A DNA stretch of 64,000 nt from positions 186,001 to 250,000 of the forward strand of contig NC_088174.1 of the NCBI RefSeq assembly GCF_028769735.1. The letters are read 5' to 3'. The stretch comes from Zonotrichia leucophrys gambelii (taxonomy: Eukaryota > Chordata > Aves > Passeriformes > Passerellidae). Positions 1 through 11,920 of this stretch are shown in pieces (positions within the stretch are counted from its first letter, which is position 1; every line of letters starts with the position of its first letter). A program made the translations under genes and the position numbers. The notes under the pieces were generated by a model, which saw only the letters and a list, made by a program, of their open reading frames with translations, was not told where the DNA came from and ran no database searches.

Positions 1-3000
1 TGATGATGACCAGTGCTAGGTCACACAGGAGATGTCCGGAGGCCTGCTTGAAAGGGGAACAGCAAAACTTGCACCCTGCATGGTCCCAGCACAAGGTGGG
101 GGTCCCTTATGCTGTGATGGGCCAAAGCATTCTCAGGTACTCTCTATACAGCAGTGAGGCTTCAATTTGGCACTCACGGGAGTAGCTCTGCCCAGGGGAG
201 GGGCAAAGGCTTTGGGAAAAAACAGAGATTAATTAGGTGGCTCTTCCCCACCACCTTGGTCACTGTGCTATCACCTTCTGCACTGCCATTTATGCATCAA
301 AGACCCTCAGCCACATCTCCCAAGCTGAGGCAGGCTGCCAATCCTTTATCTCTTCTCCACATAGCAGCTTATGAAGGTCAGAGCTGCTCATTCCAGACAA
401 GGTTGACAGAGAGCCAGATGGGAACATGGTGAAAACCCAAGCACATGAAGAACACAGCGGTGTATGCTGGCAGGGAGGTTGGGTGCTATGGTTGTAAGGG
501 TGAGTTAGGCATTTGCTGCCCCACAGCAGTGACTGGCCTGTTCTCCCTTACCATCCTCTGCTATCTGCAAGCCATGCAGCCACTCCTAGGTGTCTAGCTT
601 CTCAAAGCTGTCACTGCTGAGCCTGTAACTCATGGCAAAGACCTTACCCTCTGGCCCAGGGTCCATAAAGCTGAGGTGCGTTCGGCATGATGTTGTCAGG
701 AACTCCGACAATTTACCAGTCTGAATTCTGGGCAAGAGATAGGAAGGTCACATGGAGAGGGAAGGGGAGGTGATACCCTTGGCTTTACCTCCTGGCTCCT
801 GCCCTTTGATGGGGAGAGACATGTTCACCAGGAGCATTCACACACTGGTGTCTACTTTAGTTGCCTGCAACTCTTTCAGCTGTGGGTGGGCATGGAAGGG
901 CTGCCCAAAAGCTATTAGAGAAATCCTGTAGCCATGGATTTGATGACATGAAGAGCCATGTCCTCTCTTTCATCTCCTCTGTTGGGACTGTAGCCCTAGG
1001 GAACGCTGATAGCCTAGCACACCCCAGTGTATCTTCCCCAGCTTGCTCCCCCACACCCTATGCTCTGCCCAGCAGGTATCCTCATAACCAGGCTCTTGGA
1101 GGCCATGAGCCCTCTCCCTACTGCACTGCAGGAAGCTGCACTCACCTTGCTCCACCAAAATACCCATCCTGCAGCTTCTGCAGCATTGCCAGCACCGTGG
1201 GATGCACACTGCTGCTGGTTTCATCTGTGTGGAAGATGCACAGGCAGTCAGGCCCTCACGCTCAAACTCATCCCCAGAATGTAACCCAGGACTAGGTGAG
1301 CATTCAGACACCCAAAGCACCATGGCCAGACCCTTACTCTGGGGTATGTGGTCAGGCTGTGGTACCAAAAGCACCACCCAAAAAGGGAAATTCTGGACTG
1401 TCCAGGCTGGATTCAAGGAAAACCATGCCAGGATGCACTCCAGGCTCCACAGATTTCACCTTTGGCTGAAGCAGACAGTACCAGACAGCAGCCCCTAACA
1501 GCCCCCTGCTCTGTCTCTGCCTTTCACATAATGAAGCAGAGGAGTGGGCTGCTGTCGAGGTCAGGAGACACCACAGCAAAAGGCACACTCGAGAAATTAA
1601 GGGGATTTTAAATACACAAGGAGAGACAGAAAGGCCTTAAAGCAGAACAGTCACTTTCCTACACCGGGCTCATAGTAACCTGTGAGCTGCGGCAGGCAAG
1701 CCAATTCTACTCTGTGCCTTTGCTCCTTCCGGTTTACTGTTTTCCCCTCTCTGTTGACTAGGAAAGCCTTTAGCAGGTGCTCAGTCTTAGGGAAGAGTCA
1801 AGACACAGAAAGAGCACCAAGAACACTTCTACAGAGAAATTGTGGTTTTGGTGTTGCTCCCAAAAGGCCTTCCCACAAGGCTATTTGCCTGGAGCTCGAA
1901 TATGTCTGTGCCAGCAAACCTGCTTGAGCTGCAGGTACTAGTGCCTGACAGACAACCCTGTTAGCTGCCAGCCAGCTGCCCACTCAACATGGCTCCTCTG
2001 AGCAGTAAGCTCTGCACAGGACACTACTGACTGCTCCAGCCTCACCATGTCCCTGTTATTGAGATGGTCACATATTTGCCCACCCCCTTCCTACTGCAGA
2101 GCTATTTCCCAGGGCTGCTCTAAGCAAATGTCTTGTCACGCTGGAGCATCTATACCGAGCATGGTGTGGGAGATGGGGAAGGTGATGGTTGGTCGCCCAG
2201 TCATCCTCCACCGGCTGCACAGGTAGGAGAGGTCCGTCCTCAGCATCTCCACAATCATCTTGTTGTCAAGAGCCAGGTAGAACTGCTGCTGGTCTATAAA
2301 CTGTGAGGACACAAGAGACATGATCAGCCCTACATGTAGTCACTAGGTCCTTATGGTGCCACCTATGTCTTCCCACAGGCACACAGTCAAGCTAGCCATG
2401 CTGTGCCCCCAGAGGGCATGTGCCTTTGCACTAACAGCTCATCCCTTACTTGGCAGGTGCTAGTACAGCCCAGCAAGGGACCCTCAAACCCCAGGGCAGC
2501 TACTGGCCACTAACAACTAGGGGGACATAACTAACACCATAGCTCAGCAGCAGCAGCATCCAGCCCCCCACAGTGAGTCCATGTTGTGCCTGTTTCAAGT
2601 GCATACACACTCCCCATAGTGCTAGGTTTGGATTACTGCTTGTTCCCTGGACACACGTCCCTGGCCTGTCATCAGCATCCTCCTGGTGTTCTCATCAGGG
2701 TGAGCAGAGATTTTCATCCAATACTGATCATTAAAAGGCTCAAGCTGTCCCAACATCCACACAGCCAGGACCACCAACTGTGCTCCCTCATGCCACAGAG
2801 TTGGACTACTCCACACTCCCAGGCTGTTTAGAGAGTGTATCTTAGAACGAGTATCCAGCCATCGAAGAAACTTCCTGCCCAGTTTCATATCACAGAATAG
2901 CTAGGAATGAGCCTCTGCAATGTCACTCACCTGTGGGGTAAAGGTAAAAATGCTCTTCCTAATTTTGTAGAGCTTGGAGGTCCCAAGGACACCCATATGC

Positions 3001-6000
3001 CGGTAGGGCCGTCCAGTAAGGCACATCTGCTTGTTACGGCCTGGGAAGGCAGGGAGAGGAGTTTTTAGTACAAGACTTCTCATGAAAGGGCTGCAGCAGC
3101 AAGCAGTGCCAAGCATCTTGTTACCAGCCAGCAGGGAAATGCTGGTTTGAAGCTGGGATGTCCCAGAACTGTGTGTCAAACTGGTACAGTTCTAAGGGAC
3201 AGTAATTCTGTCCCCAGACCTGCCCAGAGGGGTAGAGACATGGTGAAACAGCAACCCACAGCCTGTCCTGACTTCTGCAGTGTCACAGCTTCTGGTCTTT
3301 GGGCACGTCCGAAGCCGGAGCAGTGCTAGGGGTGCCCGTCTGCATAGGGCTGGGCCCCCTAAGCTGACAGCTCTATCAGCATTCCAATTGCTCCTGGATG
3401 ACTCCCAAGGCCCAGGATGGTGCAGCAACAGCATTACCCCTTGCTTGTCAGCTCTGGCAGCTGCCAGGCTGTTCCCCCTGCCCATGTCACACTTGGCCTT
3501 TTGGTGGCCTAAATTAGCTGCCAAATTAAATCACAGCAGATCAGGTGTCTCCTTTGGCCCAGGCTAAATCTCTGGCTCCTGCAAAACAAACCCCATGGCC
3601 AAGGGCTTGCAGCATCAAGGAGCAAGCATGCAGAGGTGAGCACATCCTCCCTTCACACTCAGCCCTGCCCGCCCACCAACAACAGCCATACTGCCTGAGC
3701 TCTGGGCCCTCTTTGCCAGGGACAGCCAGAGGACGCTTCCTGGGGTCTGGCTAGCCTCCCCCGTCCAGATCTGAATACAGGAACAGAAGACAACTCCAGC
3801 CCACATGAGGTTCAACATCTATCAGTCTCTTGTCTCTTCCTGGAGTGACTGTGCAATTGCAAGCCAAAGCTCTACTCCTGTCACAATCACACTAAACAGC
3901 ACTGTCTGCCACTTTGTTCCCCTTTGGCATCAGTGGCGTTATCAGGCCTAGAAATGGGCAGCAGAATCCTCATCAGCCAAGCAGAGAGCAGGACATGACT
4001 GTCTATGAGCAGGAGTGCCAGGCATGAGACAGAGCCTCCTGCACCCCAATTGCTGCAGGAGCAGGGAGCCCAGCTCACCCAGCCGGGCATAGATGTGGCT
4101 GAGGATGCGAGCAGGCTGCACTCTGATGGGGTAGACATCGGCCACAGTCTCCACGTTAATGCCTTCCTTCTGCAGGATTGCCTTGATCTCCTCTGTTTCA
4201 GCCAGGATACACACTGTGGATGGAAGACAGTCTCAGTGCAACAGAGGCACAAGGGTGTGTGACAACACTGCCCCATGCCTTTGGGGACACATACAAGGCA
4301 CCACACCACAGAGAAGAAGCTGTCTGGGGTCCCTTGGGAACCAGTTCCCACTGCAGAAGTCTGCTTTGCTCCTCCTAACACTCTATACACACAAGTCTTC
4401 CTCACCAAGTGGCAGGAGGACAATTTTCAACCTCTCTGCAGAGGAGGCTGCAGCAGATGATAGTTTTGTGGGTCAACACAGGATGAAACGGAAGGACTTG
4501 CACCCCATCTTCCACCTGCCTTGCAAGGGCTGAGACTGGGCTGTATTGGCAGCAACCCATCAAGCAGAGTCACCCCAGAGGCATCTCTGAATTCTGCCCA
4601 GCCAGAGTCCTCCCCACCTGCCAGACTCAGGGGTTTGGGACTGGCTCCTTTCCCTCACCTTGGACCACCACATCAGGTTTAGGGACAGTTGCGAAACGGC
4701 GGTTGAGGGGATCTATTTCACCAGGAGCTAGAAACCCCTGTGGAAAAAAAGGTATAAAGAGATTAACATTTTATGGGCAGGGTAGAATGGACGATGCCTA
4801 CGGACAACTCACCTTTAAGAGGTCCTGGGGGATGGAGGTGACAACTTCCCCATGGTGGGTGGCAGCATTTGCACCTTCCCAGCTCAGAGCCTGGTCCCAC
4901 AGCCCTCCCCAGCACCCAGGGTGACCCTACCTCAGCCATCAGACAACCCAGGATGTAGAGGGACTGTCCCCACATGTGTGGCAGCTTGCCCATGGGTATC
5001 CTATCCACAGTGTGTGGATTCCTGTATTCTTCATCCACCTGGAAGACAAGTCAGGAGGTCAAGAAGGGATCTATAGACACAGGATGCTGAAGGAAGCATC
5101 CTCACTGCGTCTTGAAGTCCAGCAGTTCAAGGCTTAAAACAAGGCCTGACAACAGCATTTGTCACGGAGCCAGGTTACATTCCTCCTCTCTTACCATGAC
5201 TTCCCTGGGCATCTGTGTCAGACAACAGAGCAACTGCTCAAGCCATGTTTGGTTTCTCAGCTCAGGCCATCCCACTAGAACTGGCATGCCCCAGGAGCAC
5301 CCAGAAATGCTTTCTAATACTGGTGAGGAGCAAATCTCTCCTGGATAACCTGAGCATCAGGAGGCTACTGCTCTTAGCCCAGGCCTACACAAATTCCCTC
5401 ACCACTGATCTGGAGCTCAGCACCACCTACTCAGCCCAGGTCTGCTTGTCCTGAGCTCTCGGAGCACTCAGTCTCTGAGCAAGCAGACTGTCAGCAAAGA
5501 ATTCTTGTGTGTGGGAACAAGAAATGCTTTGGGAAAAAACCCAATTTTTATCACAGTTTCATAACAGCTCCAAGCCATCCTTTTTAGACATGAGGTTTCC
5601 ATGCACTATGTGTGCCCCTTCACTAACAATGTGGGTTAAAACTTAAAACTTAATTATCTGATAATAAGACCAGGAGTTTTAGCACTGGACTTTCATGATC
5701 CTTGTGGGTCCCTTCCAATTCAGAATATCCTGTGATTCTGTAAGACACTCCTGCTTTCCACCATAGCTCAGGTTCACTCACCTTATCTGGTGGGACACTG
5801 TAGAGCTCTGGCAGCAGGTGTACCCCATTCTTCCCCTTGATAAGAACCCCTTCAAGGGCTTCCCGGTACTCCTGCACCTGAGAAGAGAGCAGAGGAAATC
5901 TGCCACCAGCTACCTGCTTCCTTCCTCCACACACTTCTCCTGCCAGGGACTTTTTTCCACTAGCCCAGCAGGTCTCACCTCTCTTACCTGCTCCATGTTT

Positions 6001-9000
6001 CCACTGAAAATCCCATCAATCATCAAGTATGCCCAGAAGAGAGGCCACTCACACTCAATGTTCTCAAACAGCTTCAGCTCAGCAGGTTCATAGTAGAGGC
6101 GTTTGGGGTCCTGTAAGTGACATCAAGGCAGGTGGTATGTGACAGGATCCCCTCAAACTGACAGGGCTTCTCCTCCCTGTGAGACCCTAGCCTCAAATGT
6201 TCTCCCAGGCCTTATTTGCAGATGGCCAAGGAAGAGATGAAAAGCAATTTCACCTCCAGCCTCTGTTTTCTCCACTGGACTACCCCCTCCTGAGCCCTCT
6301 GCACTGATAATGGAGAGACTTACCCTTCCTGGGGTCTACATCCCCTGTGCCATGCTGGGTTCCCTCTGCCTTGCCTGCTCTGCCTGAGCCTCTCAGCATC
6401 TGTCTCCTCCAGCATCATCAAGCTGGCCCAGCCAGGTGAGAGGGCTTGGCCTGGTGACACAGGGCCAGAGAGGTTCCTTCATGGCCCTCCTGCCATGTGG
6501 TGCCACTGTGAGCCCAACACAAGGGAAGCTGTCAGGATGAAGAGCGGCCTGCCCAGAGCCCTCCCACCACAGTTCTGTGTGGTGTAGTGCCCTTTCTTCA
6601 ACCCTCCCTGCTAACTGCTCTGTCTGCTGCAGAGAAGGGAGAGTGTTGGCCTTAGCAGACTATTCAGGCAGAGAGGACAGAAGGAACAGACATCTTCTAC
6701 CTGGACTCCAGCCATAAGCTTCCAAAATCCCATCTGACTCCAGCTAGCTGCATGCCTCTGCAGGCCCTGCTGCCCTTTCCATGCCTCACAGCTCCCCAGA
6801 AGTAAGTAATCCACAACTCTGTATGCTGCCAAAGCTCATAAGCACTGGGAACACTGGATTGGAGATGCTGCTGCTTCTCTCTGGCTCTGGAGGAGAGGCA
6901 GCCACACATACTGCCTATTATGGGCTGGTCTGCAGAGGTGCAGCAAAGGAGAAGCATTCAGAAGTACTCAAGACCAAAGGTTACAGACCCAGCAGCTGGT
7001 GATGACTTAAGAGTCTCTAAATATCATTTCCTAGTTCAGCAGTTAACAAATGAGACTGCTGCTTACAAAAATTTCTTGTTTTCTCTCCCCAAAGCAGCTA
7101 ACTCTCCACTTGCTCCCAGGGCCATTCTGACAGTACCCAAGCTGACTGCTGGTCTAGGAGAGACAGAATTAGCTTCGTGACCTCCAGAGCTACCTTGCTT
7201 GGGGCTGATGCAGCCCTGGAAGAGCCCACCTCAGCAGGGCTCCTATGCTGGGCACTGGTCCCACCTTCTACCAGACTAAGAAAGACACACCACCGGGTCT
7301 CAGGATACAGGCAAAGCCAGTCTCTGGCCATCTGCTATGGGTGTGGGTGGGGCATACCACCTTTCCAATGAGCTCTGGCATTTTGGGAAGCGTTGCCCAG
7401 ACCCATGACACTGCCTGGGGCTTCTCAGGGCTCATGTCTTCCCAGTGCTCCCTAACACAGCCTTTGTGCTGCATCCAGGCGGGCTGCTGCTTGGCAGTCA
7501 AGTTGTGCCAGACAGCAGGGCTGAGGAGCCTCACCTCTTTGGGAGTTCTGTATCCATCCCGGAGGAAGCGGCAGCAGCCATAGCGGCCCTGGAAGGGAGG
7601 GAAAGATTTGCTGAGCAGAAGGCACAGTGTGAGGTATCTTGTACTTTCAATGCAGAAGCAGGGGCAGGGTGTTTCCTTCAGCCAAACACCCCCTCCCTCA
7701 CTCATCCAGCACTCAGGTGCCACAATCACAGCCTGGGGCCACAGCACACAGGGCTGCTTCTTTGCACACCCCTGCCACAGGTCATGGAGACTGGGACAGG
7801 ACATGCCCCAGCAACTCCCCACAGAACATGTTTTTGGGAAAAAAAAGGGCTACAGCAGTCTGGACTGCAGCTGTCTCCTGGGAACAGTGAGACAAGGGCA
7901 GAGATACTCACCTGCAGCTTGGTGATAATCTCCTGCTTGGTGATTTCTACCAGCTCGCTGTCCTCCACAGCAAATGCTGGGTAGGAGATGACAGAGAGCA
8001 CACTGGCATCCACCTCCTTGGATGTGGAGGCCCTGGGCAGCATTGAGTGGAGGATCGACTGGGCAAAGGGGAAGGCAAGGTGGTTAGGCTGTCAGGCTAA
8101 CACTGCAAACCCAGTGGATGACAGTTCCTCTGGCAACAGTGTCATGGCCGAGGGGGTCTCACCTGGCAGTGCTGCACTTCATCTGACAGCACCCATATCA
8201 CTGATTGCGGGCCTCCCTTGGCTCCAAAGAGATCCAGCTCATCCAGTGCCTCCAGGGCAGCCTGAAAGCAGGGTGAGACACAAAGAGACATGTCCTTTAC
8301 CTTGCTGTTTATTTGTAAGAGCTCTCATTCCATGCTAGTCCCTCTGTGTAAAGCACTGCCCAAATTTAAAGGAATTTGAACCTTGCTGTGGTTGCAGAAC
8401 ATCTCTGGTCAAAATGGGACATCTCCAGACATCAAAAGGGTCCAGGACATTTCTGCCACACACCCCCAATTAACTTTTCATTCCCAGTTCAGGCAAAATC
8501 CAGGCTAGAAGGGCACAGTTTTATCCCAGTGCACAAGAAGATAGGTTCCTGGGAACCTATCACTGCATTGAGCCTCAGCAGTTCAACATGCCCAGCCTGC
8601 CCTGTCAAAAAGCAGCTCAGTGCCACTGGTGCTCCTCATCCCACCAGCCAGAATTGCTTCCCAGCTCACCTTGGCCATGCCAACAGAACTGGCATTCAAC
8701 TCGGTGATGCCCTGGTTTGTCTTGTCCCCACGCTCCCATATGCCAAAGTCCTGTGAAGCAGGCACTGTTTCAGAACACACCCAGAAAGCCTTTGAATCCC
8801 ACCCATCCATGGTGCTCCCAGAACGTGCTGGTGTGGCTCAGGTGGAACCCACAGCTGCTCCTGGACACCAGTGCAGTATCACCACCATCGGAGCACACCC
8901 CTCCTCCCCAGCACATGCTACCCACCGCAGTTTTGTAGGCAGCTTCGATGTAGAACACAAGGTTCTGGATAAAGTTGACCTCATCCAAGCTGTGAATTAT

Positions 9001-10879
9001 GTGAAGGCCTAAAGCAGAGGGAAGAATTCACATTATGCTCCAAGCCCACAAGCATACTCAGAATGGGGCTGCAGTAACCCAGGGACGATTCCTCCTCACT
9101 GCATGCCTGCCCAACGGGAGCTGTGTCCTAGCTGGCTCCATCTCCACTCCCACCCCTTACTGGGCTGCACTGGGGCTTCAGACAAACGGGCTTTTGGAGA
9201 GACCAACATCAAGGAGCCCAAACCCGCCTCAGGAGCATAAGGAAACAGTGGGGGTCACAGAAGTCATTGCAACAGCTTGGTACCCAGGACGCTGCATCCA
9301 AACTGAGACTCTGAAGAACCTGAAAAGTAGCATGCTCAAAGCTGCAATGGGAGCCCCCAGCATTACCTGAGGCCGTCATTTGTGCAAGCATGAGGAGGTA
9401 GAGGGAGGTAGCATCCATCTGTAGGTGACCCCATTCGTGGTCTCCTACCACGGTGGCACAGGTGTGGGTGTTATATTTGGCATGCAGGCAGTCCCTGGTG
9501 CTCTGACTGTACTTGAAGGCCTCTACCTTGTCCACCTTGAGAAGGGCAAAGAGATGCAGGCATTCATTGAACCCTGTCTACAGAGAGAACTGACAGCTCC
9601 TGAGCCAAGGGCTGCCCCATGCCATGAGTGGAGCACATGGAGTCACGCCTGGCAGGGCAGAAATTCCGCAACCCCTGGGCTGAGCCCCACTGCCACAGCT
9701 GCACCATGCAGAGAGAAAAGGGTTTACCCCAAATGCCCTCAGGAAGGAGGAGCTGTAGAATCCTGCCAGGCCTCATGACAAGGAACAGCTGGCAAAGGCT
9801 CCACTGGCTGCCAGCCCACAACTCAGGAACTTCAATCACACCCATGACAGATGCTCACTCAGAACTTATTTCAAGACTTGCTGGAAGGGAGCCTTCCCTC
9901 TGCTCATCAAGGAAGGCTGGGGAGAGCTGGGGGAGCTAGGACAATAGCCTCTGTGGTACAGCAGGGCTTTAAGGAGACCACGTGACACTCAGAGTTACTC
10001 CCCAGCCCCTACCTGTCTCATCATGCACTGGAGCAGCCCCTGCATCAGCTTCACAACGCTCTGCAGGAACAAGGAAAATAGGTTTGTTAATCCCCAGGAG
10101 AAGCCCTGACTCAGGATCAGCTGGCCGCTGACCTTTGTGGGGCTCAGTGTCCGTAATCAGAGCCCCTGCTCACATTTTCACAGCCCCTGGGTGACAGCAG
10201 AGGGAAGATTTCTTGGTCTGCCAGCAAGGCCAGGTTGCCATGCTGTGCAGGAGGACAGAGGACATGGCTGCAGGAATGGCTCCCCAGCCCTTGAGAAAAC
10301 GTCTGTGGCCCCAGATCACCCCAGAGCCAGAGGTCTAGACCCTCTGGTTGGGCTCCAGTGTGGTCTGGGAAGAGCAGGCTCTGACATCCATTCCCATTGC
10401 CTCCCCTGTCGGGGGAGAGCGGCGTCCTCGTCCTCAGTGCACTGCCCCTGACCCAGCTGTGACCTGTGGCTGACCAGACCGGGGTGACTGCGGTCCCCGA
10501 GTGACACCAGCCCCGCCCCCGGCTCCTGCTCCCTCCTACCTGCTCCAGCTCGTAGGCCTTGGCCTTGTCCTCGTCGCGGTCGGCATTCTTGCGGTAGGCT
10601 AGGCCAAGACCCCACACCGCCAGGATGCTGTACACGTTGTCCCGGACCCAGGCGTCCTGGTGGTCGGCGCTGGCGGGGAGCAGCCCCGTCACCGCGTCCT
10701 GCGGAGGGGACCTACCGTTCACACACAACTCCCTGGCCCAGCGGCCGGCGGGGCGCGCCGGGGCCCCGGGTCTGCTCCCCATTCCCGGGCAGGGTCCGCA
10801 CCTGGTGGCGGAGGATGGTCTGCTGCACCAGGCGCCCGTAGCCGTCCAGACGTACACCCGAGTTGCTCCGGCTCCTCAT
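1..10879 (-). CDS. PHKA1: Phosphorylase b kinase regulatory subunit alpha, muscle type (5' half, runs off left edge)
   Basis: Large regulatory alpha subunit of the (alpha-beta-gamma-delta)4 phosphorylase kinase complex, which activates glycogen phosphorylase in the cytosol in response to calcium and phosphorylation. Eighteen coding exons can be joined with consistent phase from the ATG at 10877-10879 leftward to 648, giving about 624 residues of a protein that is roughly 1,220 residues in mammals. The start reads [20 protein letters not shown], the family's invariant N-terminus. The N-terminal part is the glucoamylase-like (GH15-related) fold of PHKA/PHKB. Choices such as [13 protein letters not shown] and [15 protein letters not shown] match my memory of PHKA1 rather than the liver paralogue PHKA2. 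The calmodulin-binding and C-terminal regions lie outside the window. No further exon could be identified between 1 and 551. Confidence is high for the family, slightly lower for the paralogue. Confidence 0.93.
648..6110 (-). CDS. PHKA1: PHKA1 coding exons 10-18
   Basis: Exons: 5988-6110, 5782-5877, 4931-5038, 4659-4737, 4079-4213, 2931-3040, 2156-2300, 1146-1224 and 648-727. Landmarks: exon 10 [20 protein letters not shown]; exon 11 [20 protein letters not shown]; exon 12 [20 protein letters not shown]; exon 13 [20 protein letters not shown]; exon 14 [20 protein letters not shown]; exon 15 [20 protein letters not shown]; exon 16 [20 protein letters not shown]; exon 17 [10 protein letters not shown]; exon 18 [20 protein letters not shown]. 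Exon 18 has two possible 3' ends with the same phase: a donor after 648, or one after 552 that adds 32 codons containing an in-frame TAG at 586-588 (see findings). Confidence 0.9.
5676..5744 (+). mobile_element. CR1 LINE 3'-end fragment
   Basis: The stretch reading 'tcatgatccttgtgggtccc' followed by 'ttccaattcagaatatcctg' and 'tgattctgt' is the typical 3' terminus of avian CR1 elements. Only the last ~70 bases are recognisable. It lies in the PHKA1 intron between exons 11 and 12, antisense to the gene, so it has no obvious effect on splicing. Confidence 0.8.
7535..10879 (-). CDS. PHKA1: PHKA1 coding exons 1-9
   Basis: Exons: 10802-10879, 10540-10698, 10013-10060, 9367-9535, 8926-9008, 8670-8750, 8163-8261, 7912-8058 and 7535-7588. 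Every junction has AG/GT borders and the phases add up. Landmarks: exon 2 carries [20 protein letters not shown] and [19 protein letters not shown]; exon 4 [20 protein letters not shown]; exon 5 [20 protein letters not shown]; exon 6 [14 protein letters not shown]; exon 8 [13 protein letters not shown]; exon 9 [18 protein letters not shown]. Exon 2 begins [14 protein letters not shown], where mammals (from memory) have [14 protein letters not shown], so this edge of the protein is locally divergent. These exons form the front part of the glucoamylase-like domain. Confidence 0.93.
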
Positions 10880-11180
10880 GACGGCGGCTACAGGATGGGA
10901 ACCGGCACCGGCGGGACGGCACGGGTCCTGTCAAAGCCCCGCCCCGCTCCGCCCCGCGGCACCGCCTGCTCGCTGCCGCCGACGGCGCTACCCGAGCACC
11001 GCTACAGCCCCTGAGCGGCCGCCCCACCCGCGCCGCCCGGCGCTCCTCGCCGGCGGTGGCTTCGGTCCACGGGGCGCTCAGTCCCGAGTGGGCAGGACCT
11101 GGAGGACATGGAGGCCCCGAGGGCGGGGCGGCGGGGGCCTTCGGCGCCCCCTGCCGGGCCAAGGCCGAGCAACGCTGAGT
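10770..11180. promoter_or_regulatory. PHKA1: CpG island at the PHKA1 start
   Basis: CpG dinucleotides and GC content rise sharply around the first PHKA1 exon and the ~300 bases upstream of the ATG on the minus strand, then stop where the CA/TG-rich tract begins. The region is consistent with a TATA-less, broadly expressed promoter. No individual transcription start can be fixed from sequence alone. Confidence 0.7.
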
Positions 11181-11189
11181 ATGGATACG

Positions 11190-11920
11190 CGACTGCAAGG
11201 ACAGACACCCGGACGGACACACGGATAATCACATACACGGACGGAGGCGCGGACGCACGGATAACTGTGCCGGTGTGGAACAGATACACGGACTGGTGTG
11301 TGGTGTGGCGCAGGGACGCAGGATGTGTTCGCGTACTGGTGTGAGACTGTACAGACACACCGGCGGACACACCGATAGGTACACGTACCAGTGTGGGTCT
11401 GTATGGACACGCACACGTAAGCTAGGTGCAGACACAAAGACACGCATGTGGACAGAGGCATGGAGACGTCCATAGATGTGCACGTAGAAGCATGGGCATG
11501 CACACACATGCACACTTACATGAATGTACGCACACATGCACCCTTACAGGTGTGCACACACCTACCTGCACTGGAACACATGCACAGGCAGACTCGTGTG
11601 CGCACATACCTCCACACACACACATGTGTACACAGCTATGCTTTGCTTTTCTGTGTGTCCATAGCACACAGAAATACACACGCACATGTGCACCTATGTA
11701 CGTTCACAGGTGTGCAAACCTGTGGATACCTACAGGTACCCTCACCTATAAGCACACATATGCATAAGCACACAGCCACACTTCCCATGCACATACACAA
11801 TCATGCACATGGGCACACACAGGCTTACACTGCATATACCTGCATGCACAGGTGTGGGCAGACACATGTGCATCATACAGATGTGCACCCACACAGGTGC
11901 ACCAGCAGCATTTGGGCACA
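11190..11920. repeat. Degenerate CA/TG-rich tract with minisatellite-like ACGGA units
   Basis: About 700 bases of alternating purine-pyrimidine sequence. The left end is built on 'gacacacggayn'-like units; the rest consists of 'cacacatgcacac' and related motifs. Open frames seen here on both strands are Cys/His/Val/Thr-rich and are composition artefacts. Such tracts can adopt Z-DNA. The tract abuts the PHKA1 CpG island on its upstream side. Confidence 0.7.

Noticed and set aside
1..551. Search for further PHKA1 exons
   Set aside because: No minus-strand segment matched the expected continuation of the protein, so none is claimed.
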